The position numbers were made by a program, and so were the translations under genes. Below the pieces are notes generated by a model. It had not been told where the DNA came from, did not search any database, and saw only the letters and a list, made by a program, of their open reading frames with translations. Positions 46,376 to 58,612 of a stretch of 64,000 bases of DNA are shown in pieces. Position 1 is the stretch's first letter. The number at the start of each line of letters is the position of its first letter. Source of the stretch: Gerris lacustris (taxonomy: Eukaryota; Arthropoda; Insecta; Hemiptera; Gerridae); assembly GCA_951217055.1 (NCBI GenBank), contig OX578280.1, positions 66,126,513 to 66,190,512 on the forward strand, written 5' to 3'.

Positions 46376-47354
46376 GAAGGGAATTATCTTATAGACTACG
46401 TAACATTCTCACCCCCTTAATCTTCCTTCTCGCTTATTTTCTGTTACATTCTTTGTTTGTTTTACTTTTTATTCGAAATTATTATTTTATGTTTTTTTTG
46501 GATTTTGGATTTAATTTACCTTTATTGAATAAGAAAAAAATACAACATATTAATACATAATAATATTTCATTACATCGAGTTATCTTTTGTTTAACTTGC
46601 TGGATACCCGTTCTTTGCTACGGAGTGTTATTTTAATTTGATAAGTTTGTAAACTACCATCAAGAAACATTTAAATTATTTTACTATGAGAGAATATCTA
46701 GATTTTACCACTTCCACTGATTTCTATACCCCCTCTTCTTTGATATGATAATTTGCAAATATCCTAAATTTAGCCCCCTCCTAAAAAAAACAAGGGATTC
46801 TACTGTACTCTATTCTAGGCAGCGGCCGCGATGCGGCCGCTTTTCGGGGGTTTGTCGAGTGAATCGAGTAGGGAGCTGAGCCCCCTTGTAATATATTAAA
46901 TAAAATTGTATAAAACGTAAATGAACGTACACAACATTTTACAGTTATAAGACTTTTTTTAGTCCAGATTGTGTTTTAGTTGTGGACTAAGAAATTATAA
47001 ATGTTTTCAAACAATTCTGTCTAATTTTAGGTCACAATTATGACTCATATACCCATATTAATGTAAGTCATAATTGGGTTTTTAACATTACTGCGGTAAA
47101 ATAGTTGTAATCTTCAAAATGAGTTTGTTTTACTTTGGTTTATCAGTAGTATGTCTGCAGTTATCAGTAATAAGAGTTTATTAGTAGGACTTACAATAAA
47201 TATAAAATAGAACTTATTATAAGAGTTGAAAAATCCAATACACAAGTTATTAGTGTAAAGTCCCAAAATGACGAATAAAAACGAGTAAAAAGAGGGGGCC
47301 CATATAGGTCTAGCCGTGGGGCCCGCTACGGCTCTCGACGGGCCTGAATGGGCC

Positions 47355-49865
47355 TTCTAAATAGATTTCAAAATTGTAATTTTATTTTTTATAAAAAATG
47401 TATTTAACCAAAATTGCAGAAGAAGCTACAACAATATGTTATGTTCTGTGGAAATTTCTGTAGGAAGAACTGTTCAATCGCTGTCAAAAATGTACACTTA
47501 TTTTTTTAAACATATCATTTAAATAAATCATCAAGAAGACATTTGTTTATAAATCACACCTACCATGCCTAAAACCTTTATTACTTCTTTAGAACGCTAA
47601 AATAAAATATTCAAGAGTATTCGTAGTAGATATAATAATTTCTAAATTATATTGATATCTGCCAATGGGTATTGTACAAAATTTCATTCCTAAGGGGAAC
47701 ATAAGGAAAAGTAATAAAAGAAGGGGAATTAAGTCCTGACCATCTTCTAAAGTTAGGAAGTTAATATTTGAGAAATAGCTCATTTTGGATGTAAATATAT
47801 AAAATATATTTGTTTAATACAATGTTTACACAAAGATAATTCCAATTTTAACTCAGGGATGTGAAAAGACACGGGGGGGGGGGGGGGGAACAGAAGGAAA
47901 ATACCGCTGCTTTTCCTCCAATGTTAACATTTAAGAATTTTTCATCAGTAGTCGGAATTAATTAGTAATTGTTTAGATATGCAAATTATATGTATTATCA
48001 AAGGGGAGGGGGTTTAAAAATAAGGGGAGGGATAGAATAAAAATATTCTCGATTAGGAAAATAATTTAAAAGTTTCTTGATGGTAGGTTTATAAACCCAT
48101 CAAATTAAAAATATCACTCCGCAGCGATGCAAGGGTGTCCAGCTAGTTAATTTATAAAATATAAATACTAATTTATACTATATAAATACACTTTATTAGT
48201 TACTTTCTACTAACGTCTCTAGTCATAATAATTCATTTGAAAAGTATTTAATGAGTGATCAAATGGTGTTTATTTACATTTTGTTTTCCAGCTAAATCAG
48301 ATTTATTTTTGTGAATATCAAGAAGACAAGATATTTTCCGGGAAAAATCTACTTATATTGTTCGATTCGAACTTAAATAGACTATAAAATTGAATTTTTT
48401 AATCGAAATTGTCGGAACCGCAAATGAGAAATAATTACTTTTCACAGTTTTTGGGAGTCCACATACACAATTTAGAATAAAATTTCTCGATTTCGCCTCG
48501 TGGTATGATTTCTCTAAGCATGTATGCCAAATTTCATTGAAATCGGCCCAGTTCATTAATGGATGAAAATGTGTATTTTCTCCATACACATTCTAGCGAA
48601 TGTGTATGGACACACACGAGCTAATTTGCGTTGTTCCCTCGGGATTTAAAAACTCGCTTGAGGCTTCGCCTTAAGAAGCAACTTTTTTGCTTCGGGAAAA
48701 ATGGTTAACTTTACTCCCTAGGTGCATAAATAACTATTTATTCTTGTCGGAACTGACTTGTTAGAAACACTACTGTTCATTTTCTGCCTCATTCAGTGTT
48801 CCTGTTCCGTCACTTCTGTTTATATTAAAAAAATTAAATTAAAATATCGCGGCAATTAAAATGAATACATGGTAATCTAAGTTTTAATGTGAAAAATTAA
48901 CCTCGGAAGAAAGAAGCTGGACTCTCTACTTTGACTATAAAGTGTATCCAAACCGGAGAAATCCCGTCGCTTCAGTTACCTTTGTTGCAACTTCCACTCG
49001 ATTTTACGATATGCCCCAGAAAGCGGAAGTTTCATTGCCCGGACCTAAGTGAGATGCGTTTACCGGTGAGTTCCCCCCACACTTTAGAATTAAAACTAAT
49101 ATCGATTACAGTTAACAAGCCGGCGAGGTTTGAAAAAAAAGTGGGGTCATATGTTTTGATTTGCAAGGGTCGACCCCATACTCTGCGTTTCCGCTAAATC
49201 TTGCGACCTTTTAGAAGCGGTCAGATGCTCTGTATTTTATTTGACTTGTTATCGTTCCCCCTCGTTTGGATTGTAGCAGAGCTCTTGCCGAATATAGAGG
49301 TCACGAGCCGGTCAAATACCACATAAATCCCATCAAAAGTGTCTATATAAAAGCCACAATAAAGTATCTGTGGCAAAAAATATTCACGTCAAAGCACAGA
49401 CACAGAGTACAACTTTATTTTTAAAAATCCCCTCTCGACTGATTCTAGCAAATGTCAACTCTTAAAACAACTTTGTTGTAGATAACAATGGAAGCGGATA
49501 CTGGAGCCATTAAATTCTTGCGAGTAAATCAACCTGTCTACTCCAATAGAAGCCCATCAACTTCTATGTCCATCACATTCATCACTTTGAGTCCATCAAT
49601 AAATATCAATATAAACAATACCTATTAATATTAGGACAGAGCTAACTTGGCATCAAGGGTCGGCTCAGTTGTGATCGTCTTCAACTCTTCCCGACTCTAC
49701 GATAAACAGACGTAAACAAAAATACGTGCGGTGTCATGGGACACGGTAGGAACAAAGTTCCTTTCGCTTTTCATTAAATATAAATTATAAAATCACACTG
49801 CTAAGTATACCTTTGCTAACTACTTATACATGGTGGAGTTAGAAAAGAGACAAAATTAAAAGTAA
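47355..49865. other. Intergenic DNA, nothing firmly recognised
   Basis: A G15 run lies at 47874-47888. The stretch 48900-49330 is GC-balanced and has an 88-codon ORF (48931-49197) without a recognisable domain; I treat it as unexplained and probably noncoding. Confidence 0.35.
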
Positions 49866-51377
49866 CTAGAGGTCGACCAAGAAGTCATGAACACGGGAGA
49901 AACAGAAAGCTTAACTTCGTTTAAAATCGGAACTTCCGAGTAGTGCCGAAGTCAGTACAGTCGGGTTCTAAGACAATACCCATTTCTAGTTTGTATGACA
50001 TGCCCAGTTACGTCAAATCTCACGAATAACAACAACAACAAGGTTTCCAATCTGTTAGGTTTCCTGTTTTGTTTGTTTTATACAATACGAATTATAGTCA
50101 CAACTGTCACACAACAATTTTGATTTTGTACCATTCACCATGATGATGCAAATGCAAAGAACACTACAAATAATGGGGTTGGAACAAACCTAATATTTAT
50201 TTGTTATTATAAAAATGATTGCTCTCCATGACAATTAATCAAAATAATATTAGCGAATTTCTAGTTTGCTTTTCCCCATTATATTTTAAGGAAAACTTAT
50301 CTTAGAATCTCATTATTTGTATAATTTCTTCCTAATTTTGAATTCGTATTATTATCCATGTTTTTAATATTACCTGGAAATTTAATTTACCAAAGAGAAA
50401 ATTGCCAAAAACAATCCGAGAGAAGTAATAGTACAAATAATAATTCACAAAAAATTAAGAACTTAAATCCAGAAATAAGGAAAGTAACAAATAAAACAGA
50501 AATAAAAAAGTAACAAATCAAACTCAGAAATAAAGAGGAAGAAAAAAATCGATTAAGAAAGAAGAAAATTTATTTAGATTTAAAGAATATTATTGTGAAT
50601 AATCAATAAATAATAATATAAAGATATTATCGTATATTATTGTGATTTCTTATCAGGTACAGTGTTGCCTGTTGCAAAAAATATAGAAGTTATCAAAAAT
50701 AAAATTATTAATAACAAAAGAACAACACTGTATTTTTTGACAGTGGTCTATTTTAATAAAAACTGACTGTACATGGCGACACTAGCGCACTCCTCACATT
50801 TCCATGACTTCTTGGTCGACCTCTAGAGGTCGACCAAGAAGTCATGGAAATGAGAGGAGTGCGGTAGTGTTGCCATGTACAGTCAGTTTATGATATAATA
50901 GACCACGGTCAAAAAACACAGTGTTGTTCTTCTGTTATTAAAAATTTTATTTTTGATAACTTCTATATTTTTTGCAACAGGCAACACTATACCTGATAAG
51001 AAATCACTAATAATATACGATAATATCTTTATATTATTATTTATTTATTATTCATAATAATATTCTTTAAATCTAAATCGATATTCTTTTTCTTTAATCT
51101 ATTTTTTTTCCTCCTCTTTATTTCTGAGTTTGATTTGGATTTAAACAGTTGTGACTATAGTTCGTGCTGTATAAAAACAAACAAAACAGGAAACCTAACA
51201 GATTGGAAACCTTCCTGTTGTTATTCGTGAGATTTGACTGGGCATGTCATACAAACTAGGAATGGTTATTGTATTAGCACCCGACTGTACTGACTTCGGC
51301 ACTACTAGGAAGTTCCGATTTTAAACGAAGTTAAGCTTTCCGTTTCTCCCGTGTTCATGACTTCTTGGTCGACCTCT
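49866..51377. mobile_element. Large palindrome (about 950 and 555 bp arms)
   Basis: The outer ends AGAGGTCGACCAAGAAGTCA (49868) and TGACTTCTTGGTCGACCTCT (to 51377) are inverted, and the same motif forms a perfect centre CTTGGTCGACCTCTAGAGGT at about 50812-50838. Blocks such as GGTTTCCAATCTGTTAGGTT (50041) and AGATATTATCGTATATTATT (50620) recur in inverse on the right. The right arm lacks roughly 400 bp present on the left (about 50100-50520). A half-arm relative lies at 22990-23253. Confidence 0.88.
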
Positions 51378-51432
51378 AATAGTCCACAGGCCACCATAAG
51401 AAGTGAGTCGCTGATTGATAAAGTTTTCTTAC

Positions 51433-51534
51433 CTTATGGAATCGCTTATTTATGCCTTGTCCACCGATGAATTGGGTATATGGCAACTGGGCGCTGGGCC
51501 ATTTCTTTTTTGTTGACATGCCAAACTTGCCCTT
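51433..51534 (-). other. Exon-like 34-codon cassette, left arm of foldback copy 1
   Basis: On the minus strand: TTTTCAATGTTCCCGCAG acceptor, then 102 bp encoding KGKFGMSTKKKWPSAQLPYT then QFIGGQGINKRFHK, then donor CATAAG|GTAAGA. The cassette is in phase 0 at both ends if read from the acceptor. No similarity recognised. Whether it is ever spliced into a transcript is unknown. Confidence 0.5.
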
Positions 51535-51805
51535 CTGCGGGAACATTGAAAAGAGATAGATAAAGTTTTGATTTTCACAGGATCGTTTAAATAAATTATT
51601 TAAAAAACAGTGGTAAAGGTGGCCACCGATACGAGTGGGCCGTTTTCTTTTCAACGTCCCCGCAGAGCGATATGTTTGGGGCGGTGGCCACTCCAAACAG
51701 CCCACTCTTATCGGTGGCCACGTGTACCACTGTTTTTTAAATAATTTAATTAAACGATCCTATGAAAATCAAAACTTTATCTATCTCTTTTCAATGTTCC
51801 CGCAG

Positions 51806-51907
51806 AAGGGCAAGTTTGGCATGTCAACAAAAAAGAAATGGCCCAGCGCCCAGTTGCCATATACCCAATTCATAGGTGGACACGACATAAATAAGCGATT
51901 CCATAAG
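51806..51907 (+). other. Exon-like 34-codon cassette, right arm of foldback copy 1
   Basis: Inverted twin of 51433-51534 with the same acceptor (CAATGTTCCCGCAG) and donor (CATAAG|GTAAGA); it differs in GGHDINKR versus GGQGINKR. The open frame also runs past the donor (VRKLYQSATHFLWW) to the element end. Confidence 0.5.
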
Positions 51908-51963
51908 GTAAGAAAACTTTATCAATCAGCGACTCACTTCTTATGGTGGCCTGGGGACTATAA

Positions 51964-52684
51964 CTATTTTAAGGCAAAATTAAAAGAAAAACATTTTTTA
52001 TATCATTAAAGCAAGTGTCGCTATAAATATGTGTAGAATTTTGAGCAAAAAGTTTATCATGATGAGTGAATCTCTAACCCATTTACGTCCCGCCCTATTC
52101 TATTTAAAATATATCACTTCACCACTCAAAAACTTCTGCTTTTATCAGGTTGAAATTTTACTTGCTTGTGTCAACACACAACAAAAAGCTTACGTTTACG
52201 CTAGCGAACGCTTGGGTGGATAACGTTGAACAACGAACTCGTCCTGGGCATTGGTAAAATGAGCGTGTACCAAATTTCAACTAAATGGTCATCTTTTACT
52301 CAAGTTATCGTCATCAGGGGGCAGGGGGGGGGGGGGGTGTAAAAACAGATACTTTGACTCGTCTCCAAAGATAATTTTAAAACTATTTTATAAGACAATC
52401 ATTTAAATTATTTTTTGTAAAAAATAAATATAAATGAGAAAATATATTATGAACTTATCTTGCTTCAGACGAATCTGAATCTACAGTGGAACAACTGGTG
52501 ATTAAATAATATTTTATTAAAAGAAAATGAAAATAAATTTGAGCCAGTAAATTAATTAGGACGCTTTATTGCTAGATAAAGAATAGAGTTCACTTCTTTA
52601 AGTGTATTATAAACCAGTATTTTTATGATTTCCACATAAAATAAAACGAAATAATAAAACAAATTAACATTGAAATGAGCGTCA
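51964..52684. other. Intergenic DNA, nothing recognised
   Basis: AT-rich; a G14 run at 52324-52337; chance ORFs only. Confidence 0.4.
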
Positions 52685-53580
52685 TTCTGAGTTATATATG
52701 CGTTATCTCTAAGCTATCTTTAAGTTTATATCTGCGTTATCTTTAAGTTATATCTGCATTATCTCAGTGATTTCTTTGAGTTATATCTGTATTATTTCTG
52801 AGTAGTCTTTGAGACGTTTCTGTATTATCTCTTTGCTATCTTTGAGTTATCTCTAAGTTATCTCGTTGTTATCTTTGTGTTATCTCTGAGTTACCTTTAA
52901 GTTGTATCTGTATTATTTTTGAGTTATATCTGTGGGATCTCAGTGTTATCTTTGAATTATATCTCTGTGTTATTTCTGAGTAATCTTTGAGACGTTTCTG
53001 TGTTATCTTTGTGTCATCTCTGAGTTATTTGTAAGTTATCTCTTTGTTATCTTTGTGTTAACTCTAATTTATCCCTGTCTTCTATTTGAGTTTTATCTGT
53101 GTTATCTCTGATTTTTCATTGAGTTGTCTCCGTCTTATCTCTGTGTTTTCTTTGAGTTATATCTGTATTATCTCTGTTTTCTTTGAGTTACATATGTGTT
53201 GTCTTTAAGTTATATCTGTATTATCTTTAAGTTATATCTGTATTATCTTTAAGTTATATCTATACTATCTTTGAGTTATATCTGTGTTATCTTCAAGTTA
53301 ACACAGATATATCTGTGTTATTTATATCTGTATTATCTGTGTGTTTTCTTTGAGTTATATTGTGTTATCTTTAGGTTATATCTGTATTATCTTTGAGTTA
53401 TATCTATACTATCTTTGAGATATATCTGTGTCATCTTAAAGTTATATCTGTATTATCAGTGTGTTTTCTTTGAGTTATATCAGTTATATTTAAGTTATAT
53501 CTGTATTAGCTCTGTGTTATCTAAGAGTTAAATCTGTGTCATCTTTAAGTTATATCTGTGTTATCTTTCAAGTCGTTTCG
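52685..53580. repeat. About 900-bp array of GAGTTATATCTGTATTATCT-type units
   Basis: Some forty irregular copies of a 20-24 bp motif, TTTAAGTTATATCTGTATTATC with many variants (TCTCTGAGTTATCTTTGTGT). Strongly T-rich on the plus strand. Local self-complementary patches (AACACAGATATATCTGTGTT near 53300) occur. Noncoding satellite-like DNA. Confidence 0.92.
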
Positions 53581-53599
53581 AAACAAATTTAAATTATGA

Positions 53600-54680
53600 G
53601 TGGATAATATCAATTATCTTTAATAATATAATATTCTATTGTTATAATGTAATATTCTATTTTTATAATAAAATATTCTATTTGTATAATATAATATTCT
53701 ATTTGTATAATATAATATTCTTTTATAATATAAATTATCTTCTTTCACTAATCAATCAATCATATCTTTATTTCCACTTAATATTTCTTTTAATAAATGT
53801 AATACAGTTACAATAAAATTTTATAAAGTTCAATATTCTTTCTTGATTTAGACCTACTTTTTTTACATCATTATTTTTTTATTCTTTGTTATGAATAGGA
53901 CTTCATTTCAAAGGAGAGCCCTTAATAGCTATAAATGCTACAGCGAGGACTCAGCCTTTCCTTATAAATAATTATAAGAATCATTTATAAAAAAAAAAAA
54001 AATTAAACTTATAATGAGACAAAAAAAGTGTGAGACTCACACGCATTAGAAGTGAAACTTAACTTCTAGAAACAGTTAATTTTATGTTCCCTCCTACATA
54101 TTAATATAGTATAAGTATATAAATATGCCCACAATTATATAATTATATAATTCAGAGTTTAAATCGTTCCTTGAAAAAGCACGTAACTCAATTTTACTCG
54201 TATATCAAATGAAATTGTTCAACTTATATACTATGTTTGTTGAAATGAGGATTGGTTAGTTTCCAAAATAAAGAAAACACTAGATTTGTTATTTCTTAGA
54301 TTTAATTAATAATGAAATAGCACAATAAACCTTACTTAAGTAATGCATATTATATAAATCATTTAAATCAAATTATAATTTGATAAAATTATAAATATCC
54401 CGTTGTTAATAATAATTATAATTTGATTTAAATTAAAATTTAAACTTTCCGTAGTATGAATACTACCAACAAATTAAAAATAAATCATTTATTAAATATG
54501 CAACATACATATTTATTGAACGAGCGCAGTGACTTCTTCATATCGCAGAGGCTTGGGATTTTAAAAGTTCGTGTGTTTGTTTGTCTAACGATAACTGGAG
54601 TAAAAATTAATAAATTTCAACTAAATTTGGTACATATATGCATCTCAGCATTTGTGAGAAGTGAATAGTTTTTGGAAATT
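53600..54680. other. Very AT-rich intergenic DNA
   Basis: Short (ATAATATTCTATTTGT)n-type repeats at 53630-53730 and AT-rich filler. No gene seen. Confidence 0.5.
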
Positions 54681-54689
54681 CCGCACTAA

Positions 54690-55050
54690 ATATTTTCAAG
54701 ATGGCGGCCAATATGGTGGACGACTAAAATAAAAAGTTTTAGTCAGCATAATGTGTTATACATGGTTTTATAGGCCTTTAAGAGAAGGAAAAGAATAGGT
54801 AACTAGTAAAATTTTACACTTCATATTTTCAAGATGGCGGTCAATATGGCGGACGACTGAACAAGAAGTTTTTAGTCAGTATGACATGCTATACATAAAT
54901 TTAAAGCTCTTGAAGTCTATGAAAGGAATATCTGACTATTAAAATTTCATACATAATATTTTCAAAATGGCGGCCAATATAACGAAAACTAAAAAAAGTT
55001 GTAGTCTGCATAACATGTTATAAATCGTTTAATGGTATTTTAAAGGCTAA
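54690..55050. repeat. About 130-bp tandem repeat with AAGATGGCGGCCAATATGG motifs
   Basis: Three diverged copies near 54697, 54828 and 54958 of ATTTTCAAGATGGCGGCCAA, TATGG(T/C)GGACGACT and AAAAAGTTTTAGTCAGCAT. Related blocks occur at 56705-56850 and, inverted, at 63165-63195, each next to the same (A/G)ACAGACAGACAGAACCGTTA sequence, so they belong to one dispersed repeat family. Confidence 0.85.
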
Positions 55051-56338
55051 AGATTATGTACAAATACTGTATAAAAAGGTGGGCACAGCGAAAATGTATT
55101 AATTTTATTAAATAATAATTATTCATAAATACTGTATAAACAGGCGAGCGCATGCATTCATTTTATTATATAGGGTGTTACCGACCTAAACAATAACAAA
55201 AAAAAAAAATGTTTTATGAAATAAATTTCATTTGACAAAAATGCTGTGGATTTTTCTCGTTCCATCCAAGCATTTTGGTACGTACCACACCACAGGAAGT
55301 TTTTGTGAGATCTGACAGTCTTCAAGAGTTTTTCTAGGAAAATAATAAGCGTTCAAAGAATTTCAAAATTTTTATTTTTTTTCTAATTTTTGAACGTTTG
55401 AACTGTTATTTCGGTGTTAAGTTAATAATTTCCAAAAATAAAAATACTCTAGTTTTATTAGCAAAAAAGTGTTAAAAAATACTTTAAAAAATCATATCTC
55501 GGCAACGGATTGAGATAGAAAAGTGCGCTTGGTGGCGTTTTGCTCCATTTTGGATCTAGTTTCACCCAAAAAAAATTCGCTTTAGGTCGGTAACACCCTG
55601 TATAATTATTATGTACAAATACTTTTACAATAGGCAAGCGTAGTGAGCCCGCAATCATTTTATTTAATAAAATATTTACTACATAATTTGTACAGGCAAG
55701 CGTAGCGAGTTTGCAATAATTTTAATAAATTAAGATTATGTAGAAATGCTGTATAAACAGGCGAGCGCAGCGAGCAAAAAAAGTACAGAAATCTAAATTT
55801 CAAAAAGAACCCGAATTTCTTCAAAATTTCCTTAATGATATGGGTTAAAATAAAAGTATGTATCTCCGGACGAGGAAATTAAATCAATGAACGCAGATAT
55901 TATGGGACCAATAATGGCCAAATTATGACCTACCACCAAAATTTGATTGAAAGATTGAAATCGGGCGAGTAATAGTATAATCAGCATAATCGATCACACT
56001 GTCAGCAAAATCACCACTAAGCAAGAAGAAATAAAAGGGGGAATGGACGTGCCCTTATAGGAACACCCTATTGCACGTACCTTCCTCCGTTGTAAACACG
56101 GTTTACCTTAATCGTCTGCTTGCGACAGGTTAGATAGCTTCTGAATAAAGATAAGACTGTTTCTCTCATTCCTACAGACTAGTCATTCCTAAGTTTTTAG
56201 GAATGGCATAATGACAAATTGAATCGAATGTTTTTCGTCATCAAGAAATATTATTAAACATTTTTTAATTTTTATCTAAACCCATAACAAAGTGACTAAC
56301 TAGAAGTGATACAGTTTCCTCTATACCTCTATTTAGGT

Positions 56339-56490
56339 ACTTCTTTAGATTGTTACTCCCCTGTTTTTTTAAGAATATAAATGACTTTGACTAAATAACT
56401 ATTAAGACAAAGGGATGTTTAGTCCAATGTACTTTGACAAAGGAATATCACACTTTTGTTTTTATACGGGGCGTAACAGTTTAATGAAGA
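56339..56490. mobile_element. Second MITE of the TGTTACTCCCC family
   Basis: Left ACTTCTTTAGATTGTTACTC and interior ACTTTGACAAAGGAATATCA match the reverse complement of the MITE at 19312-19450; the right end GGGGCGTAACAGTTTAATGA is diverged. An extra end ATTTAGATTGTTACTCCCCT lies just outside at 56508-56526. Confidence 0.8.
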
Positions 56491-56526
56491 ACATCCCGTA
56501 CATCTTATTTAGATTGTTACTCCCCT

Positions 56527-56960
56527 CTGGTTTTAGGTTTCTGTATGAAGTACGAAAAGAAACCTTATATAACGGTTCTGCCTGTCTGTCCGTTGGTATG
56601 TTTCAATTCATAAACTACTATAGCTAGAAACATGAAATTCGGCACACCGGTGCCGAATTTCATGAGGTGCATCTCGGCATTTGTGACAACTTTTTGGAGT
56701 TTTCACACTAAATATTTCTAATATGGCGGGCGACTAAAATAAGTTTTAAAGGTCTTGAAGTGTAGAAAAAGAATATGCAACTATTAAAATTTCACACTTA
56801 ATATTTTTAAGATGGTGGCCAATATGGCGGGCGACTAAAAAAAAGTTATTAGTCACCATGACATGTTATACATCAACTTAAAGGTCTTGAAGTGTAGAAA
56901 AAGAATATGCAAATATTCAAATTTTTCTTTTAAGTATTCATCAAGTCTATGCTTGATGCA
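56527..56960. repeat. Dispersed repeat with ATGGCGG blocks, same family as 63150-63400
   Basis: TTTAGGTTTCTGTATGAAGT, AACCTTATATAACGGTTCTG and CATGAAATTCGGCAC are found inverted at 63230-63400, as are ATATGGCGGGCGAC blocks. Noncoding, likely a nonautonomous transposon. Confidence 0.8.
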
Positions 56961-56999
56961 CTTCTCTTAGAGTTTTGCTGGATAAGATAAACAGATATT

Positions 57000-58480
57000 A
57001 GTTGTAAACGTTCTGACAAAACGCAAAAAAGTCCTCCCCCCGTTGTTACCCTATAAGGACAGGTCCTAAAAATGAGGAAAAAATATAAAAATAAAAAAAA
57101 GTGAAAATTTTAGGTGGCCGTAACTATGGTTATGCAAAATTTTAATTTTTTGTAATTACTAAGTTGGGTATAATTTTAAAATGTATTCAAATGTATCACG
57201 TTTCCAAAAATAGCCGCCATTACCCCTTAAGAACCAAATAAGTTGCTAAAGGACAATAAATGCACACCTTGCTTCTCCAAAGCGCTTTTTATACATATTA
57301 TAGTTAAAAAAAAATATGAAAAATACTGTACGATGTATGAATTTTTATGACCGAAGAACCCCTTTAGTAGCTAGTTGCCAATAGTTATTATCTGAGTTAT
57401 TCTTCTTCCTTTTAAATGATCAATCCTGGATAAAATATTCTGTCTTTAGATATTCAAGTCTAATCTCCACTTTCCTAAGATCTACTGACTTTCAATGGAG
57501 TTAACTGTTCACAGAGTTCTTCTTGCAATCTATCAAGCATTTCTGTTAAATCTTCTTTTTCTTCTTCTTCTTTCTTTATGTTTTGTACCGAGGTCGAATC
57601 GGTTAATACACTTTCTACTGTAGGTTTGCTATTTGCAGAATTAGGAAATAATTTACCCTTACCTCATCTCTATTTATCGTTAGAAGTTTTACAGAGATAA
57701 GTTACAGTTTCACTGTAGATAGGGGAGCTAGTTCTTGTGTCGGCCACCCAGGTAAAGTTGGCATACCAAGTTGCAGATGTTTCCAGGTCGTAGGACTCAA
57801 GTCTTCTAATTTACCCTTAATATCACCTTTACCGTCGATTTCGTTTCGAAAATGCCGGGAATTCAATCAACTGAAAATTAACGGTTCGGTTAGGCCGAGT
57901 GAAAACGTTTCAAAATAGGCCCGGGCTGAAAACCTTCCTTGGCTTTCAGCGTCGATATTACTCGGAATATCGACCTTTTAATTGTCTTTTCGGGGTCACA
58001 CAGCTTCTTTTTTTTTTTCATAATATGGCAATTATAAAGGCTTGAGTTGTCTTTATTTGAAGTAACTTTAGTTGCGTTAATTATAGGCGTGTTTAGGCCG
58101 TTGTTTAATACAACGCCAACTTCTTTCATTAATTAAATTCTGTCATCCTTATCAATTTCATTTTTTAAACCTTTGGTGAGTTAAGTATTTTCTTTTTTTA
58201 AATTCCTAAAAATACTGGTGTCAAATGCGCAGTTGCAATTCTCAAGCTTTCGGCTTCCTTCATACTAAAATACTAGAACAGAGTCAAATACATTCCACTA
58301 CTCTTCCCTTTGTCTCCGAACCTCTCATTCTTACATCTCCTTATAATTAATATTCACATTCCCCCCTTTTATTTATTAAAACATTTCTAATTTGGTGAAG
58401 CGAGAACATATACAGCAAGGACTCATCGTGGCTGTGAAGTTGGACCGAAGTCGTAGTCTAGTCCGTAAATGATACTGAAC
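57000..58480. other. Intergenic DNA, nothing recognised
   Basis: AT-rich, with (CTT)n runs near 57555. A 79-codon ORF on the minus strand (57890-58129) has no recognisable domain. Confidence 0.4.
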
Positions 58481-58486
58481 TTCAGC

Positions 58487-58612
58487 TAGCCTAGAAGTCC
58501 ATCCTAGCTGAAGGCTAGCCTAGAAGTCCAGCCTAGCTAAAGGCTAGCCTAGAAGTCCAGCCTAGCTAAAGGCTAGCCTAGAAGTCCAGCCTAGCTGAAG
58601 GCTAGCCGAAAT
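58487..58612. repeat. 28-29 bp tandem repeat (GGCTAGCCTAGAAGTCCAGC)
   Basis: Four and a half copies of GGCTAGCCTAGAAGTCCAGC then CTAGCT(A/G)AA. The unit is rich in CTAG palindromes. Confidence 0.95.

Larger units (their letters stand above)
43921..47346 (+). mobile_element. hAT element, 3.4 kb, with duplication AATGGGCC
   Basis: TIRs CAGGCCCGTCGAGAG and CTCTCGACGGGCCTG, flanked by AATGGGCC on both sides (43913-43920 and 47347-47354), an exact 8-bp target duplication. The interior includes a transposase scrap at 44101-44304, a locally duplicated segment (44490-44710 and 44764-45010), and a long poly-T near 46331-46370, which suggests further insertions inside it. Confidence 0.95.
51380..51960. 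mobile_element. 581-bp foldback element with exon-like cassettes, copy 1
   Basis: Nearly the whole element is an inverted repeat: ends TAGTCCACAGGCCACCATAA and TTATGGTGGCCTGGGGACTA, with arms of about 270 bp around a centre near 51670. A 3-bp target duplication TAA flanks it (51377-51379 and 51961-51963), as for PIF/Harbinger or CACTA-type elements; the superfamily is unsure. Each arm carries an open, splice-site-bounded 102-bp segment. It inserted exactly at the right end of the large palindrome. Confidence 0.92.

Noticed and set aside
48931..49197. 88-codon ORF
   Set aside because: No recognisable motif or splice context; left as unexplained noncoding.
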